From contig JAWZYU010000034.1 of assembly GCA_038380435.1 (NCBI GenBank), positions 44,020,901 to 44,084,900 on the forward strand: DNA of 64,000 bases. Direction: 5' to 3'. Of the stretch, positions 24,625 through 33,142 are shown in pieces (position 1 is the first letter of the stretch; every line of letters begins with the position of its first letter). A model generated the notes under the pieces. The model did no database searches. It was not told the DNA's origin and worked only from the letters and a program-made list of their open reading frames with translations. The DNA comes from Ryuthela nishihirai (lineage: Eukaryota > Arthropoda > Arachnida > Araneae > Heptathelidae). The translations under genes were made by a program, and so were the position numbers.

Positions 24625-24817
24625 TTGGATTGTTTTCCTCTGAGCGGCACTTTTTTGCACACCATGTGCTAAATGGTCAAGTCACAAGGACCCCGAAGGC
24701 TCAGAGAAGGTTGGGGGAGGGGACCCATTGGAGCAGCTGTTGGGAGACAGATGGTATGCTCCCGTCAAGGCCATCCAGCGTGTTCTTTAACGTTGGGTTA
24801 TTTTTACCTCTAAGCGG
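24625..24817 (-). mobile_element. S1 SINE, left part of an interrupted copy
   Basis: Minus-strand tail that breaks off at CTCTAAGCGG, where a plus-strand S1 begins. CCGATAGTGTGAGA at 24,611-24,624 recurs at 26,497-26,510, immediately after the head of another minus-strand S1. The simplest reading is one S1 insertion later split by 1.3 kb of other repeats. Confidence 0.85.
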
Positions 24818-25016
24818 CGGGGCGGGGGTGGCTCAGTCGGTAGCGCGCCAGGCTCGTAATCTGTAGTTCCCAGGTTCGAGTCCCAGCTGGGTCAGCGTTG
24901 AGATTTATCTCCGCAAAATTCCCCGCCTTGCCCACGGTCAGTAGGGGACACCGATGGGCTTGTAAAGGCCGCCATCCGTCGGATGGAACGTTAAGCCGTG
25001 GCTCCGTGTGCGGGAG
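24818..25016 (+). mobile_element. S1 SINE head and body, 3'-truncated
   Basis: Clean plus-strand head and body that stop at GTGTGCGGGAGAG, where AT-rich sequence starts. Confidence 0.88.
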
Positions 25017-25290
25017 AGAAACTAAAATTACTTTTCCAAACTAAAATTAAAGTACTCCTTTTTTTGTACTTTTTAAAATTTCTTGAACCCATGACTAGTA
25101 TAATTTACTGTTAACCGAGAAATCATTTTTTGGAAATGCAAAATGTGAATGCTAAATTATTTCTGTTAATGTTAAGTTACAATTTTCTGTAATCTCAATA
25201 TGTGCAAATTAGATGCCAATTTAAAAAAAGTATGCGTTTTAGAAGTTATTTTAATAAGTATGATTCCTATTTCTGACTCAGCTGTTAGTC
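25017..25290 (-). repeat. AT-rich part of an inverted duplicated block
   Basis: From about 25,060 onward this sequence is the reverse complement of 50,130-50,370, including GACTCAGCTGTTAGTCGG near 25,274. Its right neighbours (S2, LINE, S1) also match in inverted order. Confidence 0.85.
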
Positions 25291-25297
25291 GGTATAA

Positions 25298-25500
25298 TGA
25301 AATAAATAAATACCCCCTCAAGCAGCTGCTTGCCACAGAGGTCTGACAGGAGCCTGTCAGTTTATATGCCATAGTAGAAGGTCTGAGAGAATGGCAGGAC
25401 CTCAGCAGAAAAACAACACATACAACCATGCCTTATACGGTGCTCGAACCCATGTCCCTTAGATCAGTAGCCAAGCGCGCTAACCACTCGGCCATGGGTA
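25298..25500 (-). mobile_element. S2 SINE, full length
   Basis: Minus-strand S2. The tRNA-like head includes GGCCGAGTGGTTAGCGCGC (A box) and GGTTCGAGC (B box). The body holds CTGAGGTCCTGCCATTCTC, and the 3' end contains the stem CTGACAGG-CT-CCTGTCAG, the palindrome CAAGCAGCTGCTTG and GAGGGGGTATTT. The D-arm resembles class II tRNAs (Leu/Ser), but no variable arm is present. Confidence 0.93.
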
Positions 25501-25510
25501 CTCAAAATAA

Positions 25511-25737
25511 AACTTCATCATCATCATCCTCAAGCAGCCATGGGCTACGGAAGTCCAACCAGACCGTGCAATTTAGTTCTCCAAGCAAGTCTATCCTGAG
25601 CTACATCTGATGCATCTGGCCACTGCACACCAATTCTAACAAGGTCCTGTTTGACATTGTCTGCCCACTGCATCCTAGGTCTCCCCCTCTTCTGAGACCT
25701 TTAGGCACACTGTTCATAACCCTATTCGGGCGGTGTG
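25511..25737 (-). mobile_element. LINE 3' end, 5'-truncated
   Basis: Reverse complement of the LINE terminus also seen at 33,140-33,330 and 49,698-49,915: the final codons of the reverse-transcriptase C-terminal segment, then GCCCATGGCTGCTTGAGGAT and a GAT-type microsatellite. Its 5' truncation, at GAATAGGGTTATGAACAG, is shared with the copy at 49,698. Confidence 0.9.
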
Positions 25738-26115
25738 GCTCAATCGGTAGCGTGCCAGGCTCGTAATCTGTAGTTCCCAGGTTCCAGTCCCAGCTGGGTC
25801 AGCATTGAGATTTATCTCCTCAAAATTCCCCGCCCTGCCCACGGTCAGTATGAGACACCGATTAGCTTGGAAAGACCGCCGTCCGTCGGATGGGACGTTA
25901 AGCCGTGGCCCCGTGTGCGGGAGAGTCGTACCCTATGCATGTTAAAGAACACGCTGGATGGCCTTGACAGGAGCACACCATCTGTCTCCCAACAGCTGTT
26001 CCAGTGGGTCCCCTCCCCCCAACCTTCTCTGAGCCTTCGGGTTCATGTGACCTGGCCATTTAGACCATGGTGTGCAAAAAAGTGCCGCTCAGAGGTAAAA
26101 CAACCCAACCCAACC
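25738..26115 (+). mobile_element. S1 SINE, full length
   Basis: Plus-strand S1 with distinctive changes (CTATGCATGTTAAAG, CAGTATGAGACACC, GGAGCACACCATCTG) that are shared with the minus-strand copy at 49,440-49,697. This marks both as parts of one duplicated block. Confidence 0.92.
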
Positions 26116-26496
26116 CTCTAAGCGGCACATTTTTGCACACCATGGGCTAAATGACCAGGTCACATGGACTCCGAAGGCTCAGAGAAGGTTGGCGGAGGGG
26201 ACCCACTGGAACAGCTGTTGGGAGACAGATGGTAGCCTCCCGTCAAGGCCATCCAGTGTGTTCTTTAACATGCACAGGGTAAGGCTCTCCCGCACACGGG
26301 GCCACTGCTTAAAGTCCCATCCGAAGGACGGCGGCCTTTTCAAGCCCATCGGTGTCCCCTACTGACCGTGGGCAGGGTGGGGAAATTTTGCGGAGATAAA
26401 TCTCAACGCTGACCTAGCTGGGACTCGAATCTGGGAACTACAGATTACGAGCCTGGCGCGCTACCGACTGAGCCCCCCCCCCCCTCCCCCACCGCC
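26116..26496 (-). mobile_element. S1 SINE, right part of an interrupted copy
   Basis: Minus-strand tail, body and head, with a cytosine run of about 14 just past the head. Followed by the target repeat CCGATAGTGTGAGA. Confidence 0.88.
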
Positions 26497-26590
26497 CCGA
26501 TAGTGTGAGAACTAAACGGTGTAGTAGGGGTACCAACGTTAGAATCGGTATTTAATTCCGTTCAGTTGGCGAGTAATAATAATCATTTAC

Positions 26591-26976
26591 TTGAAAAAGA
26601 TCGGTTGTCCTGACTGGGATTCGAACCGAGGTCTCCCAGAAGTATGCCGAGCGTTTTACCGGTAGACCACCGAGGAATTGACCATTTCTTCAACAAAGTG
26701 ACATATAAGCATTCCTTTTGATTCACCAGTGGCGCCATCTATTATCAGGAGTTCGGCAGCCAAGCCTCCACTTTTTGATGATACTAATATCTGTCACTGT
26801 GAGCGTGAGTAATCTCCTGATAATAGATGGCGCCACTGGTGAATCAACAGGAATGCTTATATGTCACTTTGTTGAAGAAATGGTCAGTTCCTCGATGGTC
26901 TGGCGGTTAAGACACCCGGCATGCTTCCGTGAAATCTGGGTTCGAACCCCAGTCAGGACATCCAACTTCCTTCAAG
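26591..26976. mobile_element. Foldback element with tRNA-like arms
   Basis: Two arms of about 165 bp are imperfect inverted copies separated by a short loop near 26,755-26,815. Each arm carries a tRNA-like segment: minus strand 26,608-26,676 and plus strand 26,889-26,958. These begin TCCTCG, carry TGGTCT, and end with GGTTCGAA and CCCAGTCAGGA. The start and B box resemble tRNA-Glu, but the cloverleaf is not intact. The inner arms include TGGCGCCATCTATTATCAGG. A relative lies at 62,903-63,002. Confidence 0.82.
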
Positions 26977-27082
26977 TCTTTATTTTAAGTGTTTCTTACC
27001 TAAAGGATCTTTTCCTGTGATCATTTATTACTGAATAAGCATTTTCATTTCGGGTTGCGAGAATTTTCACTCACTCTGTATA

Positions 27083-27165
27083 TACACAGTCGTATCAGAA
27101 TAATATGACCACCCCCCATTCCCATTATTAGGTAGGTGATCATATTATTCTGCTCCGACTGTGTA
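27083..27165. mobile_element. Short MITE with 29-bp terminal inverted repeats
   Basis: 83 bp beginning TACACAGTCG and ending CGACTGTGTA. The ends match each other over about 29 bases with four differences (AGAATAATATGA is shared). A terminal TA is compatible with a Tc1/mariner-type target site. Confidence 0.75.
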
Positions 27166-27250
27166 CTACTCAAACGGGGGAGAGCATTCAATATTTAATT
27201 GAGAATGCAGTAAGAGCATTAGAGACAAAAAAAAAATGTTAAAACTTGTA

Positions 27251-27907
27251 CAGTCGCTCAAAAAAGTATCCGAACACTAGGGTTGATTACAGACTTCAGG
27301 AAAAATATCTCGCAACGATTTTTTTTTTAGAAATTAGTGATCTGGCAACCTTCGTGTCACGTGACACGAAGGTTGCCAGATCACTAATTTGTAAAAAAAA
27401 AACGTTGCCAGATATTTTTTCTGAATTCTGTAATCAACCCTAGTGTTCGGATATTTTTTAAATATATATAATGCGTATGAATATATAATGTAATGAATAT
27501 GGAGCGTGTGCAGTTACCGTTCACAGCAAACTGGAGCGGTTGCGGTTAATGTTCACAGCACATTGGATCGTGTGAGCTAACAAAAACCTGGATCGTGTGG
27601 GCTCACTCACGGAAATATTGAGCGTGTGCAGTTACCGTCCACAGCAAACTGGAGCGGTTGCGGTTAATGTTCACAGCACATTGGATCGTGTGAGCTCACA
27701 AAAACCTGGATCGTGTGGGCTCACTCACGGAAATATTGAGCGTGTGCAGTTACCGTCCACAGCAAACTGGAGCGGGTGCAGTAACTGCACACGCTCCAGT
27801 TTGCTGTGAACGGTAACTGGAGCGTGTACAGTTGCTATACACGCTCCAGATATTTTTTCTGAATTCTGTAATCAACCATGGTGTTCGAATACTTTTTTGA
27901 CCGACTG
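27251..27907. mobile_element. Mariner-like non-autonomous element, nested structure
   Basis: The left end CAGTCGCTCAAAAAAGTATC and the right end (reverse complement CAGTCGGTCAAAAAAGTATT) are flanked by TA at 27,249-27,250 and 27,908-27,909. Positions 27,251-27,461 alone form a near-perfect palindrome centred on TCACGTGA at 27,360/27,361. The 27,500-27,845 part holds 118-bp tandem units. There is no transposase frame. Assignment to Tc1/mariner rests on the end sequence and TA target only. Confidence 0.82.
27503..27846 (+). repeat. 118-bp tandem units ending in hairpins
   Basis: AGCGTGTGCAGTTACCG starts at 27,503, 27,621 and 27,739, giving a 118-bp period. The array ends in inverted copies (GCAGTAACTGCACACGCTCC) and a hairpin GGAGCGTGTAC...ATACACGCTCC. 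The same motif family occurs at 31,680, 37,427 and 50,740. Confidence 0.85.
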
Positions 27908-27909
27908 TA

Positions 27910-28130
27910 CATATTTCGTGCATTTTTGAAGAAATTTCTAAACGCCTCTACAAAGGATGGCCAAATTTTATACTGCTTTGGAATTTCATTTATTTTTACT
28001 CTTAATTTTTTTTTTCTCTTCATTTGCGTCCCCCCCCCCCCCCCATTGCTTTTCTAGATCCGGGTCTGGTTTCGTACAATGTGTATTGGGAACGACGCTA
28101 TATTACAACATCTCCAAACTGAGACATGTA
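27910..28130. other. Non-repetitive spacer
   Basis: AT-rich sequence with a C run at 28,030-28,044. Nothing recognised. Confidence 0.35.
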
Positions 28131-28135
28131 AAAAA

Positions 28136-28236
28136 ACCTCCTCAAGCAGCTGCTTGCCACAGAGGTCTGACAGGAGCCTGTCAGTTTCATACGCCGTAGT
28201 AGAGAGAGATCTGTGAGAATGGCGGGTCCTTAACAG
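28136..28236 (-). mobile_element. S2 SINE 3' fragment
   Basis: Minus-strand S2 3' half (CTCAAGCAGCTGCTTGCCAC, then the CTGACAGG stem) without a tRNA-like head. Confidence 0.85.
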
Positions 28237-28378
28237 ATATTTTTTGCCAACTGCACGCGGTGTTCCCAGGTGATCACCCTAAACGTAACTTTAAAAAATA
28301 TATATATATTTTGCTTTTATTTTCCTGAATTTCCGTTAGACTCATACTTCCTAAGTTCGTATGTCCGGATTCTACTAG

Positions 28379-30421
28379 GAGCGGGGAGGGTCAGTCGGTA
28401 GCGCGTCAGACTGGTCCCAGAGGTCCCATCTGGGTTCAAGTTGAGATTTATCTCCACAAAACTCCACGCCCTGCCCAGATCAGTAAGGGACACCGATGGA
28501 CTTGGAAAACGCCGCCGTCCGTCGGATGGGACGTAAAACCGTGGCTCCGTGTGCGGGAGAGCCATACACTATGCACGTTAAAGAACACGCTGGATGGCCT
28601 TGACGGGAGACTACCATCTGTCTCCCAACAACTATTCCAGTGGGTCCCCTCCTCCAACTTTCTCTGAGCCTTTGGGGTCCATGTGACCTGGCCATTTAGC
28701 CCATGGTGTGTAAAAAAGTGCCGCTCAGAGGTAAAGCAACCCAACGTTAAAGAACACGCTGGATGGCCTTGACGGGAGGCTACCATCTGTCTCCCAACAG
28801 CTGTTCCAGTGGATCCCCTCTCCCAACCTTCTCCGAGCCTTCGGGGTCCTTGTGACCTGGCCATTTAGTCCACGGTGTGCAAAAAAGTGCCGCTCAGAGG
28901 TAAAACAACCCAACGTTAAAGAACACGCTGGATGGCCTTGACGGGAGGCTACCATCTGTCTCCCAACAACTATTCCAGTGAGTTCCCCTCCCCAACCTTC
29001 TCTGAGCCTTCGGGGTCCTTGTGACCTGTCCATTTAGGCCATGGTGTGCAAAAAAGTGCCGCTCAGAGGTAAAACAACCCAACGTTAAAGAACACGCTGG
29101 ATGGCCTTGACGAGAGTCTACCATCTGTCTCCCAACAACTATTCCAGTGAGTCCCCCTCCCCAACCTTCTCTGAGCCTTCGGCTTCCTTGTGACCTGTCC
29201 ATTTAGGCCATGGTGTGCAAAAAAGTGCCGCTCAGAGGTAAAACCCAACGTTAAAGAACACGCTGGATGGCCTTGACGAGAGTCTACCATCTGTCTCCCA
29301 ACAACTATTCCAGTGGGTCCCCCTCCCCAACCTTCTCTGAGCCTTCGGCTTCCTTGTGACCTGTCCATTTAGGCCATGGTGTGCAAAAAAGTGCCACTCA
29401 GAGGTAAAACCCAACGTTAAAGAACACGCTGGATGGCCTTGACGGGAGTCTACCAACTGTCTCCCAACAACTATTCCAGTGAGTCCCCCTCCCCAACCTT
29501 CTCTGAGCCTTCGGGGTCCTTGTGACCTGTCCATTTAGGCCATGGTGTGCAAAAAAGTGCCGCTCAGAGGTAAAACCCAACGTTAAAGAACACGCTGGAT
29601 GGCCTTGACGAGAGTCTACCATCTGTCTCCCAACAACTATTCCAGTGGGTCCCCCTCCCCAACCTTCTCTGAGCCTTCGGCTTCCTTGTGACCTGTCCAT
29701 TTAGGCCATGGTGTGCAAAAAAGTGCCACTCAGAGGTAAAACCCAACGTTAAAGAACACGCTGGATGGCCTTGACGGGAGTCTACCAACTGTCTCCCAAC
29801 AACTATTCCAGTGAGTCCCCCTCCCCAACCTTCTCTGAGCCTTCGGGGTCCTTGTGACCTGTCCATTTAGGCCATGGTGTGCAAAAAAGTGCCGCTCAGA
29901 GGTAAAACAACCCAACGTTAAAGAACACGCTGGATGGCCTTGACGAGAGTCTACCATCTGTCTCCCAACAACTATTCCAGTGAGTCCCCCTCCCCAACCT
30001 TCTCTGAGCCTTCGGCTTCCTTGTGACCTGTCCATTTAGGCCATGGTGTGCAAAAAAGTGCCACTCAGAGGTAAAACCCAACGTTAAAGAACACGCTGGA
30101 TGGCCTTGACGAGAGTCTACCATCTGTCTCCCAACAACTATTCCAGTGGGTCCCCCTCCCCAACCTTCTCTGAGCCTTCGGCTTCCTTGTGACCTGTCCA
30201 TTTAGGCCATGGTGTGCAAAAAAGTGCCACTCAGAGGTAAAACCCAACGTTAAAGAACACGCTGGATGGCCTTGACTGGAGTCTACCAACTGTCTCCCAA
30301 CAACTATTCCAGTGAGTCCCCCTCCCCAACCTTCTCTGAGCCTTCGGGGTCCTTGTGACCTGTCCATTTAGGCCATGGTGTGCAAAAAAGTGCCACTCGA
30401 AGGTAAAACAACCCAATCCAA
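28379..30421 (+). mobile_element. S1 SINE with about eleven tandem tails
   Basis: A diverged head (GGGTCAGTCGGTAGCGCGTC) and body are followed by about eleven 3' units over 1.85 kb, the longest S1 tail array in the window. Units are 169 bp or, where AACAA is shortened, 166 bp. From 29,080 onward two subtypes alternate: TTCGGCTTCCTTGTG and TTCGGGGTCCTTGTG. That two-unit pattern suggests amplification of dimers after the first expansion. The three-base indel keeps one frame open through many units, which is coincidental. Confidence 0.93.
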
Positions 30422-30693
30422 TCCCCCCTCTGTATGCTTTGAGCTGACTCTCTATCCGGTTCCAGTTTGACTCCCTATCAGTTTAACCATCAATTAAATA
30501 TATGCATGACTTCTTAAATATTTTTAATGTTAGTTTAAAAAGAAAATGGGTTAATGAACCTATTTGAAAACAGCAGAGCTTGCTAATTTTGTTTGCTGAA
30601 ACTAATCCAAACTCATAAATCATGCATTGGCAAATTGTTTTCAACCCACTCACTAGAAATTCACTAACAAAGAATTTCTTTCGCCATTTTCAG
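30422..30693. other. Non-repetitive sequence upstream of a candidate exon
   Basis: AT-rich, intron-like sequence ending in a pyrimidine-rich tract and CAG at 30,691-30,693. Confidence 0.4.
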
Positions 30694-30801
30694 ATGTGGT
30701 GTCAAGGTGGCCAAAAATCAGGACCAAACTTTTACTCAAATATCCGAAACGAAACAAAATCCTCATCGATTATTTTCTGGAATGTTTTCAGATCTTTTCA
30801 G
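30694..30801 (+). CDS. Candidate internal coding exon, 108 bp, unidentified
   Basis: The segment is preceded by TTTCTTTCGCCATTTTCAG, a good acceptor, and followed directly by CAG|GTGAGT, a near-consensus donor. All three forward frames are open, so the coding frame is not fixed. The frame starting at the second base reads plausibly (it contains KVAKNQDQTF and LFSGMFSDLF) and would have phase 1 at entry and phase 0 at exit. I do not recognise the protein. It lies in the longest stretch of the window free of known repeats (30.4-31.26 kb). Confidence 0.35.
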
Positions 30802-31264
30802 GTGAGTGAAGTTTGGACACCAAACAATTTCCATCTAAGAAATCATAGCTGGAAATAATAAAAAAAACAGCTGGTCTTTTATTTTACTTTCTGTTTCCTA
30901 GAGGTAAGCACAATAAACAACAAAGCACAACCAAATTAGATTAATTTTTTTTTACGGGCGATGTCATTCCTTGGAACATTTCCCGCCTCAACAAACCTCG
31001 AAAAGTGCACAAAACCAGAACTGAACGATTCCGAGGTTGCCTAGGAAACGGAAGGAAAACATTTTTGATTTGGGGAGAGAGAGAGCATTGATCTTTTGAT
31101 GCAGATGATCACTCCTTTCCGGTTTCGGACTTCTTGTTTCCCAACGATTTCAAGTTTCCCATTTATCTTGCTTTCAAAAGTTCATAAATGCTGAAAACTT
31201 TCAGGACCTTGCCATAGCCATTGTGACAAAGGTAAAAAGGGTTTTGACATTGTATATATCAAAA
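30802..31264. other. Non-repetitive sequence downstream of the candidate exon
   Basis: Intron-like or intergenic. Contains an RFX-like X-box at 31,036-31,049 and a short GA run near 31,075. Confidence 0.4.
31036..31049 (+). promoter_or_regulatory. X-box-like motif (RFX-type)
   Basis: GTTGCCTAGGAAAC fits the imperfect-palindrome pattern of RFX sites (GTTGCC, two bases, GGAAAC). A single motif, so it may be chance. Confidence 0.25.
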
Positions 31265-31267
31265 CTT

Positions 31268-31310
31268 TGTGGCAAGCAGCTGCTTGAGGGGGTATTATTA
31301 TTATTATTAT
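31268..31310 (+). mobile_element. S2 SINE 3' end fragment
   Basis: GTGGCAAGCAGCTGCTTGAG and GGGGTATT followed by (ATT)n. Only the last 30 or so bases of S2 remain. Confidence 0.75.
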
Positions 31311-31464
31311 GTGTATACAGTGTCATTACAAAAGACACTAATTTTGGGAGAGTTAGAGGTTTTTATTAATAAACGTTATTTATTTTCTTCAATTTATTTT
31401 CTTACTATTTTAGGGTTAACAAGAGAAGCATTATTAAGATGAACAGTTTTAGCTCCGGTAAATG

Positions 31465-31660
31465 TTGTGGTTAGCGCGCTTGGCTGCAAATCTAAGGGAC
31501 CTGGGTTCGAGCCCAGGGTAAGGCATGGATGTATGTGTGGTTTTTCTGCTGAGGTCCTGTCATCCTCTCAGACCTTCTACTATGGCATATAAACTGACAG
31601 GCTCCTGTCAGACATCTGTGGCAAGCAGCTGCTTGAGGGAGTATTTATTTTTATTTTATT
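31465..31660 (+). mobile_element. S2 SINE, nearly full length
   Basis: Head from GTGGTTAGCGCGCTTGG, body and full 3' end, with an A-to-T-rich tail. The first dozen bases of the head are missing or diverged. Confidence 0.9.
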
Positions 31661-31662
31661 TA

Positions 31663-31810
31663 CATTGGATCATGTGAGCTCACAAAGACCTAGATCGTGT
31701 GGACTCACTCACAGAAATACTGAGCGTGTGCAGTTACCGTTCACAGCAAACTGGAGCGTGTGCAGTAACTGCACACGCTCCAGTTTGCTGTGAACGGTAA
31801 CTGGAGCGTG
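31663..31810 (+). repeat. Hairpin-rich GC block of the mariner-like MITE family
   Basis: Related to the 118-bp units at 27.5 kb. Positions 31,732-31,802 form a perfect 71-base palindrome around a single central base, made of AGTTACCGTTCACAGC and AACTGGAGCGTGTGCAGT and their complements. Confidence 0.85.
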
Positions 31811-31812
31811 TA

Positions 31813-32038
31813 CAGTCGCTCAAAAAAGTATCCGAACGCTACGGTTGATTGCAGAATTCAGAAAAAATATATGGCAAGGAATGTTTTAGAAATTAGTGAC
31901 TGGCAACCTTCGTGTCACGTGTCACGTGTCACGTGACACGAAGGTTGCCAGTCACTAATTTCTAAATAATTCCTTGCCATATATTTTTTCTGAATTCTGC
32001 AATCAACCGTAGCGTTCGGATACTTTTTTGAGCGACTG
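31813..32038. mobile_element. Palindromic mariner-like MITE
   Basis: 226 bp with near-perfect self-complementarity over its full length. It starts CAGTCGCTCAAAAAAGTATC and ends with the complement, with TA on both sides (31,811-31,812 and 32,039-32,040). The centre carries repeated GTGTCAC units around CACGTG. It could form one very long hairpin and has no coding capacity. Confidence 0.9.
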
Positions 32039-32087
32039 TACCGTTGCTGTACACGTTCCAGATGTTTTTTCGGAATTCTATAATCAA

Positions 32088-32300
32088 CCATGCCGTCCCG
32101 TGGCCGAGTGGTTAGCACGCTTGGCTACTGATCTACGGGACCTGGGTTCGAGCCCCAGATAAGGCATGGATGTTCGTGTCGTTTTTTCTGCTGAGGTCCT
32201 GCCATTCTCTCAGACCTTCTACTATGGCATATAAACTGACAGGCTCCTGTCAGACCTCTGTGGCAAGCAGCTGCTTGAGGGGGTATTTTTTATTTTTTAT
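32088..32300 (+). mobile_element. S2 SINE, full length, inserted in MITE-related sequence
   Basis: Starts CCGTCCCGTGGCCGAGTGG right after ATAATCAACCATG of the MITE family and ends GAGGGGGTATTTTTTATT. The closest match to an intact S2 5' end in the window. Confidence 0.93.
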
Positions 32301-32590
32301 TATTTATAAATGTTATTATTAGAGATTTTGAAAAGCTTCTGGGAATGGATTTTATTTTATTAGGAGTCTGCATAAAATTTCAAGTAAATTGAGTAGTGGG
32401 TTTAATTCAAACTTTTGTGGTGTTTATAGCAACATTCATACAGAGTCTTTCGTGTAATGCTATGATTAAAAATGCTGAATTAGGGGATATTTTTATTTTT
32501 TATAGATCGATCACGAGGAGCAAATGTCGGCCCATATGGGGTAGTGCATACGCTTTCTTCTAGTAGAAAGATTTAAGACATTATGAATTT
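32301..32590. other. AT-rich sequence upstream of the LINE remnant
   Basis: No clear coding similarity. It may include badly decayed LINE sequence. Confidence 0.35.
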
Positions 32591-32599
32591 TGTTGCTAA

Positions 32600-33106
32600 C
32601 TAGAATTGAATGAAGAATCTATGGAGAGTGTGGAGAAATAGGTGTATACACCTAAAGACTTAAATTAGGCTGTATAATAGTTTGGTTCTTTCTAGGGTTA
32701 GTTGTGGTAGTGAAACTTGGACACTTTGTAAGCAAGATAACAGGAAACTAGATGCTTTTGATTCCAGATGCTTACGCAGTATCTTGGGCATTAGGTGGTT
32801 CAACTTTGTTACTAATGATGAGGTTAGGCAAAGGAGTTTGCAACCTCCTTTAAGCAGCATATTGTGCAGAGAGAGACTCCGTTGGTTTGGCCATGTTGCC
32901 TGTATGAATAATTATAGATTGGCGAATAGGGTTATGAACAGTGTGCCTAAAGGCCTCAGAAAGAGGAGGAGACCTAGGATGCGGTGGGCAGACAATGTCA
33001 AACAGGACCTTGTTAGAATTGGTGTGCAGTGGCCAGATGCAGTAGATGTAGCTCAGGACAGACATGCTTGGAGAATTAAATTGCACGGTCTGGTTGGACC
33101 TCCGTA
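32600..33106 (+). pseudogene. LINE reverse-transcriptase C-terminal remnant
   Basis: The frame starting near 32,600 reads LWRVWRNRCIHLKT, a stop codon, IRLYNSLVLSRVSCGSETW, then runs open to 33,107. It shows the usual C-terminal segment after the reverse-transcriptase domain in many invertebrate non-LTR retrotransposons: GSETWTL, CLRSILGIRW, LRWFGHVACM, a basic stretch around RKRRRPRMRW, and DRHAWR near the end. The endonuclease and catalytic reverse-transcriptase motifs are absent, and upstream in-frame stops show decay. The family is probably RTE-like, judged from this C-terminus and the 3' microsatellite. The element cannot move by itself. Confidence 0.88.
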
Positions 33107-33142
33107 GCCCATGGCTGCTTGAGGATGATGATGATGATGATG
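33107..33142 (+). repeat. LINE 3' untranslated end with GAT microsatellite
   Basis: CCCATGGCTGCTTGAGGATG followed by (ATG)n marks the LINE's 3' terminus. Confidence 0.85.

Noticed and set aside
26608..26676. True tRNA gene on the minus strand
   Set aside because: The T-arm does not pair correctly and the anticodon arm is defective; it is an arm of a foldback element.
28448..30416. Overlapping frames of about 100 codons repeated along the S1 tail arrays
   Set aside because: The same peptide recurs on both strands of the window wherever S1 tails are present. It reflects a stop-poor SINE tail; frame continuity depends on a three-base indel.
32660..33086. Minus-strand frames opposite the LINE remnant
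   Set aside because: Shadows of the plus-strand reverse-transcriptase C-terminal remnant, which has clear family motifs.
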